Part shown: positions 37,001 through 46,630 of the stretch, in pieces
Layout: every line of letters starts with the position of its first letter
Position numbering within the stretch: position 1 is the first letter of the stretch
Assembly: GCF_947504105.1 (NCBI RefSeq)
Contig: NZ_CANNGP010000004.1
Span: 118,966-182,965, forward strand
Direction: 5' to 3'
Length of the DNA: 64,000 bases
Source: an uncultured Tateyamaria sp.
GTDB taxonomy: Bacteria > Pseudomonadota > Alphaproteobacteria > Rhodobacterales > Rhodobacteraceae
Position numbers and translations under genes: made by a program
The notes under the pieces: generated by a model
Told to the model about the DNA's origin: nothing
Database searches by the model: none
The model's input: the letters and a program-made list of their open reading frames with translations, nothing else

Positions 37001-38860
37001 CTATTCCACCGTTTCGTCCGCCTGTTGCCGATACCAAAGTTGGGCATAGCGTCCGTCCTTGGCCAGCAACTCGTCATGCGTGCCGGTTTCCACGATTTCA
37101 CCCTGTTCCAGCACGATGATCCGGTCCGCCTCGGCGATGGTGCTAAGTCTGTGCGCAATCGTCAACACCGTACGCCCCTGCCCCGCCGCGTGTAGCGCGT
37201 CTTTGATCTCTTGTTCGGTCTCGGTATCCAGCGCGCTTGTTGCCTCATCCAGAAGCAGGATCGGTGGGTTCTTGAGCAAGGTGCGGGCGATACCGACACG
37301 CTGCTTTTCCCCGCCAGACAGCTTCAGGCCACGCTCGCCCACAGCGGTGTCATAACCTTCCGGCAGCGCCTGAATGAAATCATGAATTTGTGCGGCCCTG
37401 GCAGCCGCCTCTATTTCCGATTGGCTGGCATTATTGCGCCCGTAGGCGATGTTGTATCTAATCGTGTCGTTAAACAGCACAGTATCCTGCGGCACGACGC
37501 CAATGGCTGCATGCAGGCTGTCCTGCGTCACATCGCGCACGTCCTGCCCGTCTATGCGAAGCGCCCCGGCACCCACATCGTAGAACCGGAACAAGAGCCG
37601 ACCGATCGTAGATTTGCCTGACCCTGTTGACCCGACGATGGCAACCTGCTGTCCCGGTTCCGCAGTGACCGAAACACCCTTGAGGATCGGGCGCGCGGGA
37701 TCGTATCCGAAATGAACGTCATCCAGCTCGATCCGTCCGCCCGTGACGTTCAGAACTTTGGCATTCGGGGCATCCACAACCTCGGCTGGTTGTTCCAGCA
37801 GATCGAACATCTCACCCATGTCGACAAGGGCCTGCCGAATCTCACGATAGACGGTGCCAAGGAAGTTCAACGGCATAGTGATCTGGATCATGTACGCGTT
37901 GACCATGACGAAATCGCCCACGGTCAACGTGCCGTTCTGCACCCCGATAGCGGCCATGACCATCACCGCCACCAGACCTGATGTAATGATGACCGACTGA
38001 CCGAAATTGAGAAACGCCAAAGAATAGCTAGTCTTGAGCGCGGCAGTTTCATACCCCTCCATCGCCTTGTCATAGCGGCCCGCTTCTCGTGCTTCAGCCC
38101 CGAAATACTTGACCGTTTCGAAGTTGAGCAGACTGTCGATCGCCTTTTGGTTTGCGTCGGTGTCCTGCTCATTCATCACGCGCCGCAGTTTTACCCGCCA
38201 TTCGGTCACGGCAAAGGTGAACCAGACATAGAGCCCGATAGTGACGGCCACGACGACCAGATACCAAACGTCGAACAGGATGGTCAGGATGACGCCGATC
38301 ATCAACAGTTCCAACACCAGCGGCCCGATGGAGAACAGAAGGAAGCGCAAAAGGAATTCGACCCCTTTCACCCCCCGTTCGATGATACGGCTCAAGCCCC
38401 CGGTCTTGCGCGTGATATGGTAGCGCATGGACAGGCGGTGGATGTGCTGAAACGTTTCCAGCGCCAACATTCGCAGTGCGCGCTGTGCCACACGGGCAAA
38501 GATGGCATCGCGCAGCTGCTGGAAACCCACGTTCATCAGGCGCGCGATGCCATAGGCCACGGTCAGGCCGATAGCCCCCAGCGCCAGATCGGAAACACCT
38601 TCGCCACCTAGCACATTCACCGCATCGCGATAAAGGATGGGCGTATAGACCGACACCATTTTCGACAGCACAAGCGCCAGCATCGCCAGCATGACGCGTT
38701 GCTTTACCCACGGCTTGTCAGCTGGCCATAGATACGGCGCAACCTTGCGAATGGTGCGCATTCCCGAGCTGCGCTCGGACTGGCTGACATCCTTGTTAGG
38801 ATCATTGGACGGAGTTGTCGGATCGGCGGGTGTAGCCGAGGCCGAAGTGTCTGCGGGCAT
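37001..38860 (-). CDS. Atm1/HMT1-type ABC exporter (permease-ATPase fusion)
   Basis: 619 residues: an N-terminal extension rich in Ser/Thr/Pro, six membrane helices (about 50-330) and an ABC ATPase (about 365-610). Walker A is GSTGSGKST, the signature LSGGEKQRVGIAR, Walker B ILLLDEATSALD. HRLSMRYHITRKTGGLSRIIERG near residue 145 is typical of the ABCB7/Atm1 group, which exports glutathione-linked compounds and is tied to Fe-S or metal homeostasis. The ATG at 38860 was preferred to a GTG ten codons earlier because AGGA precedes it at a usable distance. Confidence 0.9.
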   Translation of the reverse strand: MPADTSASATPADPTTPSNDPNKDVSQSERSSGMRTIRKVAPYLWPADKPWVKQRVMLAMLALVLSKMVSVYTPILYRDAVNVLGGEGVSDLALGAIGLTVAYGIARLMNVGFQQLRDAIFARVAQRALRMLALETFQHIHRLSMRYHITRKTGGLSRIIERGVKGVEFLLRFLLFSIGPLVLELLMIGVILTILFDVWYLVVVAVTIGLYVWFTFAVTEWRVKLRRVMNEQDTDANQKAIDSLLNFETVKYFGAEAREAGRYDKAMEGYETAALKTSYSLAFLNFGQSVIITSGLVAVMVMAAIGVQNGTLTVGDFVMVNAYMIQITMPLNFLGTVYREIRQALVDMGEMFDLLEQPAEVVDAPNAKVLNVTGGRIELDDVHFGYDPARPILKGVSVTAEPGQQVAIVGSTGSGKSTIGRLLFRFYDVGAGALRIDGQDVRDVTQDSLHAAIGVVPQDTVLFNDTIRYNIAYGRNNASQSEIEAAARAAQIHDFIQALPEGYDTAVGERGLKLSGGEKQRVGIARTLLKNPPILLLDEATSALDTETEQEIKDALHAAGQGRTVLTIAHRLSTIAEADRIIVLEQGEIVETGTHDELLAKDGRYAQLWYRQQADETVE

Positions 38861-38939
38861 AGAGAGGCGTTCCTGACGTTCAGGTGTCACTATCTAGGAC
38901 ACGTAACCCCGACTTGCCAGCGCCAGCGCGCATCGTTTT

Positions 38940-40262
38940 CTAATTTGGCAGTGCAAAAACCTGACCTGGGAAAATTAGATCCGGATTGCGGATGCGGTCG
39001 CGGTTGGCTTCGAACACCTGGACATACAGCGTGCCCTCGCCATAACGATCACGGGCAATGGCCCATAGGGTGTTGCCGGCTTGGACAGTGATCTGCTTGG
39101 CCGGTGCATCCGCGTCGTCGGCTTCTGCCAGAACCTCGGGATCCTCACGCCGGAACGGCGTTTCGACCCGGCTTGTCACCTGTCCGGCGTCATTCAGTTC
39201 GTCCACGCGCAGTGTGTATGTGCCAGTGTCGATCTCGGGCAGTTCACCCTTCCACTTCCCATCGTCGCTGACATCAATATCTGCGATCGGGGTATTGTTG
39301 ACGTAAACGCGCACTGTATCCGCATTTGGCTGCGCGCGACCGGCAAGCTCCACTTCCCCTGCGCCAGAATAACTGATGCTATCAAGCGCGATGTTGTCCA
39401 GTGCTTCCGGAGCCACGTTGGCCAATACCTCAACTCCGTCTGCCGTTGATTTCAGAACAGTGACTTGCGTGTCAGGCTCTTGAACAACGTCCTGGGGCTC
39501 GTCAGCGGTACGAGCTGTGTTACTTGCACTATCCCGAGGCCGGTTGTTCGTTGCGTTCGCGGGGACCTCCTGAGCCGATTTTGCTTGCGCAGTCTCCTCG
39601 CGCGGGGTTTCCAGCGGCGTTGGTGCCTCCACCGCTTCTGGCTTAGAAGGTGTGGACTGTGGCGCTTCCGGCTCTGATGGTGCCGCCGCCACGTCGTCAG
39701 ACGGCTCCTGCTTTGCAACAGGTGCGACCTCCGCCAAAGCCTGCGGTGTCACACCTTCAGCAGGCTCTGGTGCGGGTTGCACCTGCGGGGCAAGGATCAC
39801 TTCGTCGACTGAAGCAATCTCGTCCTGGCCGACGCGTTGAACCACCGTGAGCACTTGCGCCTTCGGACTTGGCGGCAGGATAGTGATTGCAGCAAAGCTG
39901 CCCCCATCATCTGTTGTCGTTTCTGTATTCTCTGCCCCGTCCAAAAACACGGCGACCTTGCTTCCGGGGACTGCGCGCCCTGCAATCACCGTGAGGCCAT
40001 CCGGTTCGACCCGCACTTCGTCTATCGAGGGTGGATCGGGCTGGATGGTCTGTTCGGGTTTGGCGTCTATCCCCTGCTCCGGTTCAACAGCAGTCACCTG
40101 TGGCAAGTCCTTTGGTGCGACGGCAGCAATCTGCGGCGCTTGCGCCGTATCGGACCGGTTTGCGTTGATGTACAGGCCAACGCCGACCGCCGCCGCGACA
40201 ACGACAATCGAGGTGCCCGCCAAAGCACCTGTCGATCCGGCAAATGCCGCCCATTTGGACAT
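38940..40262 (-). CDS. Membrane-anchored LysM domain protein
   Basis: 440 residues: an N-terminal helix (about 7-32), then a long Pro/Ala/Glu-rich low-complexity region (about 35-255) interrupted by an Ig-like segment ([23 protein letters not shown]). A second Ig-like segment (about 275-375) is followed by a C-terminal LysM domain ([19 protein letters not shown] to PGQVFALPN, about 390-440). It probably binds peptidoglycan from the inner membrane. The ATG with AAGGG five bases upstream is favoured over a GTG five codons earlier. Confidence 0.88.
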   Translation of the reverse strand: MSKWAAFAGSTGALAGTSIVVVAAAVGVGLYINANRSDTAQAPQIAAVAPKDLPQVTAVEPEQGIDAKPEQTIQPDPPSIDEVRVEPDGLTVIAGRAVPGSKVAVFLDGAENTETTTDDGGSFAAITILPPSPKAQVLTVVQRVGQDEIASVDEVILAPQVQPAPEPAEGVTPQALAEVAPVAKQEPSDDVAAAPSEPEAPQSTPSKPEAVEAPTPLETPREETAQAKSAQEVPANATNNRPRDSASNTARTADEPQDVVQEPDTQVTVLKSTADGVEVLANVAPEALDNIALDSISYSGAGEVELAGRAQPNADTVRVYVNNTPIADIDVSDDGKWKGELPEIDTGTYTLRVDELNDAGQVTSRVETPFRREDPEVLAEADDADAPAKQITVQAGNTLWAIARDRYGEGTLYVQVFEANRDRIRNPDLIFPGQVFALPN

Positions 40263-40388
40263 GTTGACCCTTTCCACCGCACCGGTTTGCCCGGTTTCGT
40301 TGCGCTTGCATAACAGGCAGCGCTATAGCGGTCAAAAGAACGGCGTCACAAAACCATCACTTTCGCGCGCCCGTTACAGGAGCACCAC

Positions 40389-40940
40389 ATGTCCCCATTT
40401 TCCGTCTGCGTCTATTGCGGCTCGCGCCCCGGCAACGCCCCCCGCTACACGGTCGAAGCGGAAGCCCTTGGCAGCGGTATCGCAGAGCGGGGATGGCAGC
40501 TTGTCTATGGGGCGGGCGATGTCGGGTTGATGGGGTCGGTTGCCCGCGCGGCCCAGGCGGGCGGTGGTGATACTTTTGGCGTCATCCCACGTCATTTGGT
40601 CGACTGGGAAGTCGGCAAGACCGACCTGACCCGCTATGTGGTGACCGAGACAATGCATGAACGCAAGAAAGTCATGTTCATGAACTGCGACGCGGTGGTC
40701 GTGCTTCCCGGTGGGGCAGGATCACTGGACGAGCTGTTCGAAGTGTTGACATGGCGGCAATTGCGGCTGCACGAGAAGCCTGTCGTGCTGGTCAATATCG
40801 ATGGCTATTGGGACCCCTTGATTGCGCTGCTGGATCACGTTGTTCACGGTGGGTTCGCCGACGCGTCGCTTCTGGATTACTTCCAGGTCACCGACAGCGC
40901 GCACGCGACATTGACTGCGCTTGGCAAGAATTTGATCTAA
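40389..40940 (+). CDS. LOG-family nucleotide phosphoribohydrolase (TIGR00730)
   Basis: A 183-residue Rossmann-fold protein. CVYCGSRPGN opens the fold and PGGAGSLDELFEVLTW (about residues 105-120) is the PGGxGTxxE signature of the LOG family, with Ser in place of Thr. Members remove ribose 5-phosphate from AMP or cytokinin nucleotides. It is often misnamed lysine decarboxylase. GGAG lies 6 bp before the ATG. It converges on sodB, with a hairpin between them. Confidence 0.92.
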   Translation: MSPFSVCVYCGSRPGNAPRYTVEAEALGSGIAERGWQLVYGAGDVGLMGSVARAAQAGGGDTFGVIPRHLVDWEVGKTDLTRYVVTETMHERKKVMFMNCDAVVVLPGGAGSLDELFEVLTWRQLRLHEKPVVLVNIDGYWDPLIALLDHVVHGGFADASLLDYFQVTDSAHATLTALGKNLI

Positions 40941-40942
40941 AA

Positions 40943-40977
40943 CGGAAAAAGGCCGATCACAACGACCGGCCCTTCCG
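40943..40977. terminator. Terminator hairpin between LOG gene and sodB
   Basis: CGGAA/TTCCG (40943-40947 with 40973-40977) encloses GGCCG/CGGCC (40951-40955 with 40967-40971). A GGTTTT stretch follows to the right and a TTTT to the left, so both convergent genes may use it. Confidence 0.65.
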
Positions 40978-40997
40978 CTTGGTTTTGATGTGCCAGC

Positions 40998-41597
40998 TTA
41001 CATCCGGCCAGCAACATTTTCCCAGTTCACCAGATTGTCGAGGAAGTTCGTCAGATAGGCAGGCCGTTTGTTGCGGAAGTCGATGTAGTAAGAATGCTCC
41101 CACACATCGCAGCCCAGCAGTGCCGTCTGACCAAAGCACAACGGATTCACGCCATTTTCGGTCTTGGTAACCTTCAGGCCACCGTCCTTGTCCTTGACCA
41201 GCCACGCCCAGCCCGAGCCGAACTGACCAGCACCTGCAGCCGAAAACTGGTCCTTGAACGCATCAACCGATCCAAAGCTCTCGGTTAGGGCCTTTTCCAA
41301 CTCACCCGGCATCACATTATCGCCTGGGCCCATCATTTCCCAGAACTGGTTGTGGTTCCACAACTGGCTGATGTTGTTGAAGATACCGTTCTGCGCGACC
41401 GCGTTCGCATCATAGGTGCCGACAACAATCTCTTCGAGAGATTTGCCGGCCCATTCGGTGCCTTCGATGGCCTTGTTGCCATTCACGACATAGGCGTTGT
41501 GGTGCAGGTCGTGGTGATATTCCAGCGTTTCCTTGGACATGCCCTTGGATGCAAGCGCGTCGTGAGCATAAGGAAGATCGGGAAGTTCAAAAGCCAT
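40998..41597 (-). CDS. sodB: Superoxide dismutase (Fe/Mn type)
   Basis: 199 residues starting MAFELPDLPYAHDAL. Metal ligands are visible: His in YHHDLHHNAYV (about residue 27), His in QLWNHNQFWEMM (about 77), and Asp and His in CDVWEHSYYIDF (about 161-165). The AGQFGSGWAWLV and NNISQLWNH patterns favour iron. It destroys cytosolic superoxide. A long in-frame extension upstream is not family-like and was dropped. Confidence 0.96.
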   Translation of the reverse strand: MAFELPDLPYAHDALASKGMSKETLEYHHDLHHNAYVVNGNKAIEGTEWAGKSLEEIVVGTYDANAVAQNGIFNNISQLWNHNQFWEMMGPGDNVMPGELEKALTESFGSVDAFKDQFSAAGAGQFGSGWAWLVKDKDGGLKVTKTENGVNPLCFGQTALLGCDVWEHSYYIDFRNKRPAYLTNFLDNLVNWENVAGRM

Positions 41598-42156
41598 GGG
41601 GGCCCCCTTTGTAGTATTGCAAGGTCGTGCCTGACAGATTGTGCGCGGACGGGCAAGTTCAAGGCAAGACTGTCTCGAATTTAGCCTAGCCGTCGAGCTG
41701 ACCTGGATGGCATTGCCCTCGAGCATTGATGGAATTGATAACGCGTCTGAGCCACCCGGAGACCGTAATTTCCGTGCGTCCTTCGTTCAAAACCGCACGA
41801 TATCCAATCGTTGCGGGCCGTGGTCGTGCCGGAATATTGCTCACCCGCCACGTCGGGACGGACTTGCCATCGTTCCGCTGCCGGGCACGCATCGGAATGG
41901 GCTTTTCATAGACTTCCCCGATAAACATATCGAAAACTTCAGGCGTTGCGCCGTTGTCCGGAAACCAATCACCAGCGACATAAAGCCGTCGCCCATATCC
42001 CGAACGTTTCACACCAGATCAAGCCCTGCAGCAGATCCCGCGATCCCTATCGCGACGGCACATGCCAAAAACATTCGTTTCGTTCGTATCCCCATAGAAA
42101 AATACCAGATGCTAATGCGCAACAAGGGGCACAGGTTCAACGGGTATCGACCAAAA
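41598..42156 (-). pseudogene. Gap between sodB and soxG holding a possibly frameshifted small secreted-protein gene
   Basis: This 559-bp stretch contains no clean gene. On the minus strand an ORF of 108 codons (42012 to 41686, GTG start) begins KRSGYGRRLYVAGDWFPDNG and has plausible coding character. Just upstream, in a frame offset by two bases, an ATG at 42095 opens 28 codons reading like a signal peptide (basic start, then FLACAVAIGIAGSAAG) that ends at a TGA (42011-42009) overlapping the GTG. Together they look like one secreted protein broken by a small indel, or by a sequencing error. No ribosome site and low GC3. I do not recognise the family. Confidence 0.4.
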
Positions 42157-42726
42157 CTAGAAAAAATTGACGTCGCTGCCTGGCTGCGCAGCCGTTATCA
42201 AAAGATCAAATACATATTGCGCCTGGCTTCGGAAACAGATGATGCGAAACGTATCATCTTCATGCAGCCAGAACGCGGCTGGTACCTGAGCCATACGTGT
42301 CCTGCGAAACATACCGAATGTGAACTGATCGGGGGCCAGATCGACGGGTACCAGCTTCGCCAAAACCTCGCGCGCACGTGGACCCGACAGGTCGAATACA
42401 CCACGAGCATCGGAAACGTCGACGCACAAACTGTGCTGATCGCCCAGTACTGCCTGCATCTTTTCGATGTTTGTCCCGACCGTGTCGTAGGGGCACAAAA
42501 CCAGCAGTTCATCCGGCGACATCCAGCAAATCCCGCGGGTCTCGACGCAATTGGCCTGCCCCTGCCCCGGCATGTCTACCCCGGCAACGCTGGTGGCCGC
42601 CTTTTTCACCTTGGCGTCGGAAAACGCCCCCCGCAGGGTGATCATGCCCTGCAAGGGGGCTTCGGTCACAGTTGCGATCCCGTCGGACCATGTGGCGCCG
42701 TTCAATGCGCTGGTGGCACTAGACAT
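42157..42726 (-). CDS. soxG: Sarcosine oxidase gamma subunit
   Basis: A 189-residue GcvT-like protein: CVDVSDARGVFDLSGPRAREVLAKL (about 100-125) and RTRMAQVPAAFWL match SoxG of heterotetrameric sarcosine oxidase. This enzyme oxidises sarcosine to glycine, passing the methyl group to tetrahydrofolate or releasing formaldehyde, with H2O2 as by-product. The start MSSATSALNG overlaps the soxA stop by 8 bp. Twenty-eight further upstream codons lie within soxA and were dropped. It ends the soxDAG segment. Confidence 0.9.
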   Translation of the reverse strand: MSSATSALNGATWSDGIATVTEAPLQGMITLRGAFSDAKVKKAATSVAGVDMPGQGQANCVETRGICWMSPDELLVLCPYDTVGTNIEKMQAVLGDQHSLCVDVSDARGVFDLSGPRAREVLAKLVPVDLAPDQFTFGMFRRTRMAQVPAAFWLHEDDTFRIICFRSQAQYVFDLLITAAQPGSDVNFF

Positions 42727-45700
42727 TCTGCTTCTCCCCGTCCGGATCATAGAAGACCGGGCTGACGATCTTGGCCTTGTAGGTGGTCCCATCGGTGCCC
42801 GGGAACTCAATCACTTCGCCCATTCGGTCCGGCCCATGCAGGACAAGCCCCATGGCGATGCCCTTGTTCAAGTTCGGCGAATGGTAAGAAGACGTAACAC
42901 GCCCCTGCATGTTGCGCTGCCCATTGTCGTTGGTCCCATCGGCGACGGCGTAAGCCCCATCAGGCAGAACGGATCCATCAACCGTTTCCAGACCAACCAA
43001 TTTCCACCGCTCAGGATCCGCCATATGCGATCGCTGCTGCGCACGCTTGCCCAGATAATCGTCCTTCTTCTTGGAAAGCGCCCAATGCAGCCCAAGGTCT
43101 TGCGGAATGACCGTGCCATCCGTCTCGTCCCCGATCATGATAAAGCCCTTTTCGGCGCGCAGGATATGCAATGTCTCGGTGCCATAAGGCATGACGCCCA
43201 GATCGGCCCCCACGACCATCAGTGCATCCCAGAACGCCTGCCCTTCCGAGGCGCCCACAGCGATTTCATAGCTCAGCTCGCCCGAGAATGAGATGCGGTA
43301 AGCGCGCACGTCGAAGCCACCAAGCGTACCATCGGCCCATTCCATGAAGCCGAGCCCCTCGGCTGACACGTCCATACCGCCCAGCGCCTCAAGCGCCTTG
43401 CGGGCGTTCGGGCCAACCACCGCGATCTGCGCGTATTGCTCGGTGACATTGGCAACATAGACCTGCATGTCCCACCATTCGGTCTGCAGCCATTCTTCCA
43501 TATGCCCATGAATGCGTTCAGCCCCGCCGGTTGTGGTGTGGCACAGGAAACTGTCCTGATCGATCCGCGCCACAACGCCGTCGTCAATGAGGAACCCGTT
43601 TTCGCTGCACATCAGGCCATAGCGGCATTTGCCGGGCTTCAACGTGCTCATCATATTGGTGTAGAGCATGTCGAGGAATTTGCCCGCATCAGGCCCTTTG
43701 ACAATCAGCTTTCCGAGAGTTGATGCGTCGAGGAGCCCGAGGTTCTCGCGCACATTCTTTGTCTCGCGCATCACGGCATCATGTACGCTTTCACCGCTGC
43801 GGACATAGGCGTAGGGACGGCGCCAGTGGCCGACCGGTTCCCAATCAGCGCCGTTTGCATCGTGCCAGTCGTGCAGTGGCGTTCGGCGCACTGGCTGAAA
43901 TACTTTGCCCCGCGCCTCACCCGCAATCGCCCCCATCGAGATGGGCGTGTAAGGAGGGCGGAACGTGGTTGTACCGGTCTGCGGAATGGGTTGATTAAGT
44001 GCATCCGAAAGGATCGCCAGGCCGTTGATATTACTTAGCTTACCCTGATCCGTTGCCATGCCAAGGGTTGTGTAGCGCTTGGCATGCTCAACGCTCTCAA
44101 AGCCTTCTTGCGCGGCCAATTGCACATCCGACACTTTCACGTCGTTCTGATAGTCTAGCCACGCCTTTCCACGCAGGGTGGGCCCCGCGCCCTGCGGCAT
44201 AAGCCAGACAGGCGCCATCGCCGCCTCTTCCACACTGATGGCATCCGGTGCTGCAGCTTTACCTGGATTGTGACCTGTAGAACGCGCCGCCGTATGCCCC
44301 ATGGCATGCGCGTCACCGACCAGTTCAGCCAACCCAAAGTGCCCGTTCGCCGATCCTGCGGGACTGACAAACGCGCTGCCGTCCGCGCCGGTTGGCGCTT
44401 TATCCACATCCGGGCGGAACATGGCAAAGTCGTTGTCCCAAAGCAGCTTGCCGCCGCAATGTGACCAGAGGTGGACGACCGGCGACCACCCGCCGGACAT
44501 GGCCACTGCATCGCAAGCGATCTCTTCAAGCACCGCTCCCTCGCCCGCTTGCGAGCATACGGCAACGCCGGTGACACGCTTACCGCCAAGAACCTTGGAC
44601 ACGCCATGCCCCATCAGCACACGGATACCCGCCGCCTTTGCCTGAGCCACAAGCGGGCTGTCCACAGGCAAGACGCGTGCATCAAGAATGGCTGGAACAT
44701 CAAGTCCTGCAGCTTTCAAAGCGCTTGCGGTGCGGTATGCGTCGTCATTGTTGGTCACAATGACCGTGCGGTCACCCGGACTGACACCATAGTTCACCAC
44801 ATAATCACGCACGGCTGACGCCAACATGACGCCGGGAATATCGTTGCCAGCAAATGACAACGGACGTTCAATTGCACCGGTGGCGGTCACAACGTGCCCC
44901 GCCCTGATGCGCCACAGACGATGACGTGGGCCATCGGCCTCGGGCGCATGATCAGTCAGACGCTCGTAAGCGAGCACATATCCATGGTCGTAAACCCCAG
45001 CGCCCATGGTGCGCGTGCGCATGGTGACGTTGGGCAAGGCTTTCAACTCTGACACGAGTTCGTCCACGACGTTATCCACAGGCTTTCCGCCAACCTCACC
45101 ACCATCCACTGGCGCACGTCCGCCCCAATGCACAGTCTGTTCGATCAACAAGACCCGGGCACCCGTCTTAGCTGCGGATCGGGCGGCGATGAGACCCGCA
45201 ATGCCACCGCCGACAACCAGCACGTCGCAGAACGCGTAGAAGTGTTCGTAGGTGTCCTGATCACGACCTTTAGGCGCCTGTCCCAATCCAGCAGCCTGAC
45301 GAATGAACGGTTCGTAGACGTGTTTCCACAGCGGACGTGGATGGATGAACATCTTGTAGTAGAAACCAGCCGGCATGAAGCGCGACAGCTTGGCGTTGAT
45401 TGCGCCCACGTCGAATTCCAAGCTCGGCCAGTGGTTTTGCGAGGTGGCAAGCAGGCCCTCGAACAGTTCAGTCGTGGTTGCCCGCTGGTTCGGTTCGAAC
45501 TTTCCTTCAACGCCAAGGTTCACCAGCGCGTTGGGTTCTTCCGGCCCCGCGGCCACAATCCCGCGCGGACGGTGGTACTTGAAAGACCGCCCAACCAGCA
45601 TCTGATCATTGGCCAGAAGGGCAGAAGCGAGCGTATCCCCCTCAAAACCGCGCATCTGCTGCCCGTTGAAGGTAAAGCGAACGGCCTTGTCCTTGTTCAA

Positions 45701-45733
45701 AAGACGGCCGCCTGTAGCGAGACGTGTGCTCAT
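42719..45733 (-). CDS. soxA: Sarcosine oxidase alpha subunit
   Basis: 1004 residues, the full family length. N-terminal 2Fe-2S-like fold region (FNGQQMRGFEGDTLASALLAND, about 23-45), an NAD/FAD-binding domain with VLVVGGGIAGLIAARSAAKTG (about 172-192), and a C-terminal GcvT-like folate domain (about 600-1000, with GELSYEIAV and the KGFIMIGDE loop). It carries NAD+ and the folate site of the heterotetramer. It is 70 bp downstream of soxD and overlaps soxG. Confidence 0.96.
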   Translation of the reverse strand: MSTRLATGGRLLNKDKAVRFTFNGQQMRGFEGDTLASALLANDQMLVGRSFKYHRPRGIVAAGPEEPNALVNLGVEGKFEPNQRATTTELFEGLLATSQNHWPSLEFDVGAINAKLSRFMPAGFYYKMFIHPRPLWKHVYEPFIRQAAGLGQAPKGRDQDTYEHFYAFCDVLVVGGGIAGLIAARSAAKTGARVLLIEQTVHWGGRAPVDGGEVGGKPVDNVVDELVSELKALPNVTMRTRTMGAGVYDHGYVLAYERLTDHAPEADGPRHRLWRIRAGHVVTATGAIERPLSFAGNDIPGVMLASAVRDYVVNYGVSPGDRTVIVTNNDDAYRTASALKAAGLDVPAILDARVLPVDSPLVAQAKAAGIRVLMGHGVSKVLGGKRVTGVAVCSQAGEGAVLEEIACDAVAMSGGWSPVVHLWSHCGGKLLWDNDFAMFRPDVDKAPTGADGSAFVSPAGSANGHFGLAELVGDAHAMGHTAARSTGHNPGKAAAPDAISVEEAAMAPVWLMPQGAGPTLRGKAWLDYQNDVKVSDVQLAAQEGFESVEHAKRYTTLGMATDQGKLSNINGLAILSDALNQPIPQTGTTTFRPPYTPISMGAIAGEARGKVFQPVRRTPLHDWHDANGADWEPVGHWRRPYAYVRSGESVHDAVMRETKNVRENLGLLDASTLGKLIVKGPDAGKFLDMLYTNMMSTLKPGKCRYGLMCSENGFLIDDGVVARIDQDSFLCHTTTGGAERIHGHMEEWLQTEWWDMQVYVANVTEQYAQIAVVGPNARKALEALGGMDVSAEGLGFMEWADGTLGGFDVRAYRISFSGELSYEIAVGASEGQAFWDALMVVGADLGVMPYGTETLHILRAEKGFIMIGDETDGTVIPQDLGLHWALSKKKDDYLGKRAQQRSHMADPERWKLVGLETVDGSVLPDGAYAVADGTNDNGQRNMQGRVTSSYHSPNLNKGIAMGLVLHGPDRMGEVIEFPGTDGTTYKAKIVSPVFYDPDGEKQNV

Positions 45734-45803
45734 GTGTGGCCCTCATCGCGGCGGCAGGCGTCGAAGCCTCCGGCGGTCGTATTTACAGTCAGAAGAAACA
45801 GGG

Positions 45804-46133
45804 TCACGAAAACGCCCTCCACGACCAGCCAGGGCGCTTTTCAGTGATCCTGTCGCACAGCTCTTTCGGAGGTTCGGTGACTTGCGCGGAATAGATGCCA
45901 AAAACTTCGAGCGTTGTTGTGCACCGTGCGGCGTGGAACCACTTGCCGCAGCCATAGGCGTGGCGCCAGCGTTCGAAATGCACGCCTTTGGGGTTTTCGC
46001 GCATGAACAGATACCCCTCAAAGTCATCATCCGTTGACCCGGGGCCAAAACGTTTCAGGTGCGCCTCACCTCCGGCATGGAACTCGGTTTCTTCTCCGGT
46101 CTGGCCGCAATTGGGGCAGGTCAGGATCAGCAT
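45804..46133 (-). CDS. soxD: Sarcosine oxidase delta subunit
   Basis: A 109-residue zinc-binding subunit. MLILTCPNCG supplies Cys6 and Cys9, and RHAYGCGKWF supplies His58 and Cys62, matching the known CxxC...HxxxC zinc site of SoxD. The rest (DDFEGYLFMRENPKGVHFERW) is strongly conserved. Eleven codons upstream are open, but the chosen ATG gives the standard N-terminus. It is immediately preceded by a terminator-like hairpin. Confidence 0.95.
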   Translation of the reverse strand: MLILTCPNCGQTGEETEFHAGGEAHLKRFGPGSTDDDFEGYLFMRENPKGVHFERWRHAYGCGKWFHAARCTTTLEVFGIYSAQVTEPPKELCDRITEKRPGWSWRAFS

Positions 46134-46167
46134 AGGTGCACTCCGATTTTTGGAGCGGACACGCAAA

Positions 46168-46193
46168 AGGCGGGCGCCCGAAGACGCCCGCCT
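46168..46193 (-). terminator. Strong hairpin between the 69-aa gene and soxD
   Basis: AGGCGGGCG (46168-46176) pairs perfectly with CGCCCGCCT (46185-46193). On the minus strand it is followed by TTTTGCG. It lies just after the small membrane-protein gene and only 35 bp before the soxD start, so it may end the first transcript or attenuate read-through into soxDAG. Confidence 0.7.
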
Positions 46194-46220
46194 GATGCGG
46201 TCCGAATAGTTTGGGAGGGG

Positions 46221-46430
46221 TTATTCGGTTGGCACCGCCGTGCCCGTCGTGTCTGTCGCAGCAGGTGTAATTGCGTCCTGGGTTGGAGCCCCCTCACCGC
46301 CGCCCGAGCCGATAGAGCCGAGCAGTGCAAGAAGTGCCACGACAGCAACGATGACCGCGAAAGAGATAAGCAGCCCACGGCCTGACACGCCGTCGCCACG
46401 ATGGATGTTCGGGTTTGGATAGTCTGACAT
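46221..46430 (-). CDS. Small membrane protein within the sox locus
   Basis: 69 residues: a hydrophilic start (MSDYPNPNIHRGDG), one helix (LLISFAVIVAVVALLALLGS), then a Gly/Ala/Thr-rich periplasmic tail (SGGGEGAPTQDAITPAATD). Third-position GC is high and the frame ends at the edge of a terminator, so I take it as real. I know of no function. It lies between soxB and soxD on their strand. Confidence 0.65.
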   Translation of the reverse strand: MSDYPNPNIHRGDGVSGRGLLISFAVIVAVVALLALLGSIGSGGGEGAPTQDAITPAATDTTGTAVPTE

Positions 46431-46630
46431 GTATAAGCCTCCGCTTTGTGGAGTTCTATGTCAGCACTTGGTGGTGCATGTGCAATGCCGGGGGCCTTGG
46501 GTTCGAAAAACGGGCTGAGCCCAGCCGGTTTTGCGCATGCAGGGCGGCTGCATCCCGCCGGTTTTACGATTTTTCGTGACGCAGCATCGATTTCCGTGCA
46601 ACTGTCAACTAAAGTTGACAGGAGGTCGTT
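46431..46630. promoter_or_regulatory. Divergent control region with a perfect 20-bp palindrome
   Basis: This gap separates the leftward 69-aa gene from the rightward 61-aa gene. CTGTCAACT (46602-46610), AA, AGTTGACAG (46613-46621) is a perfect inverted repeat. Its right end overlaps the AGGAGG ribosome site (46620-46625) of the 61-aa gene. As DNA it looks like a repressor operator (TetR, GntR or MarR type); as RNA it would hide the ribosome site. TGT-N12-ACA spacing also fits the PpsR/CrtJ pattern, but a single site in this context is not enough to claim that. GCCGGTTTT occurs twice (near 46529 and 46557). Confidence 0.6.

Noticed and set aside
41641..42765. Open frame of 374 codons on the plus strand across the sodB-soxG gap and soxG
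   Set aside because: Antisense to soxG over most of its length, with no recognisable features; the first third is the low-confidence region annotated on the minus strand.
46602..46621. PpsR/CrtJ photosynthesis regulator site (TGT-N12-ACA)
   Set aside because: Spacing fits, but PpsR sites come in pairs at photosynthesis genes, none of which is here; kept only as an unassigned palindrome.
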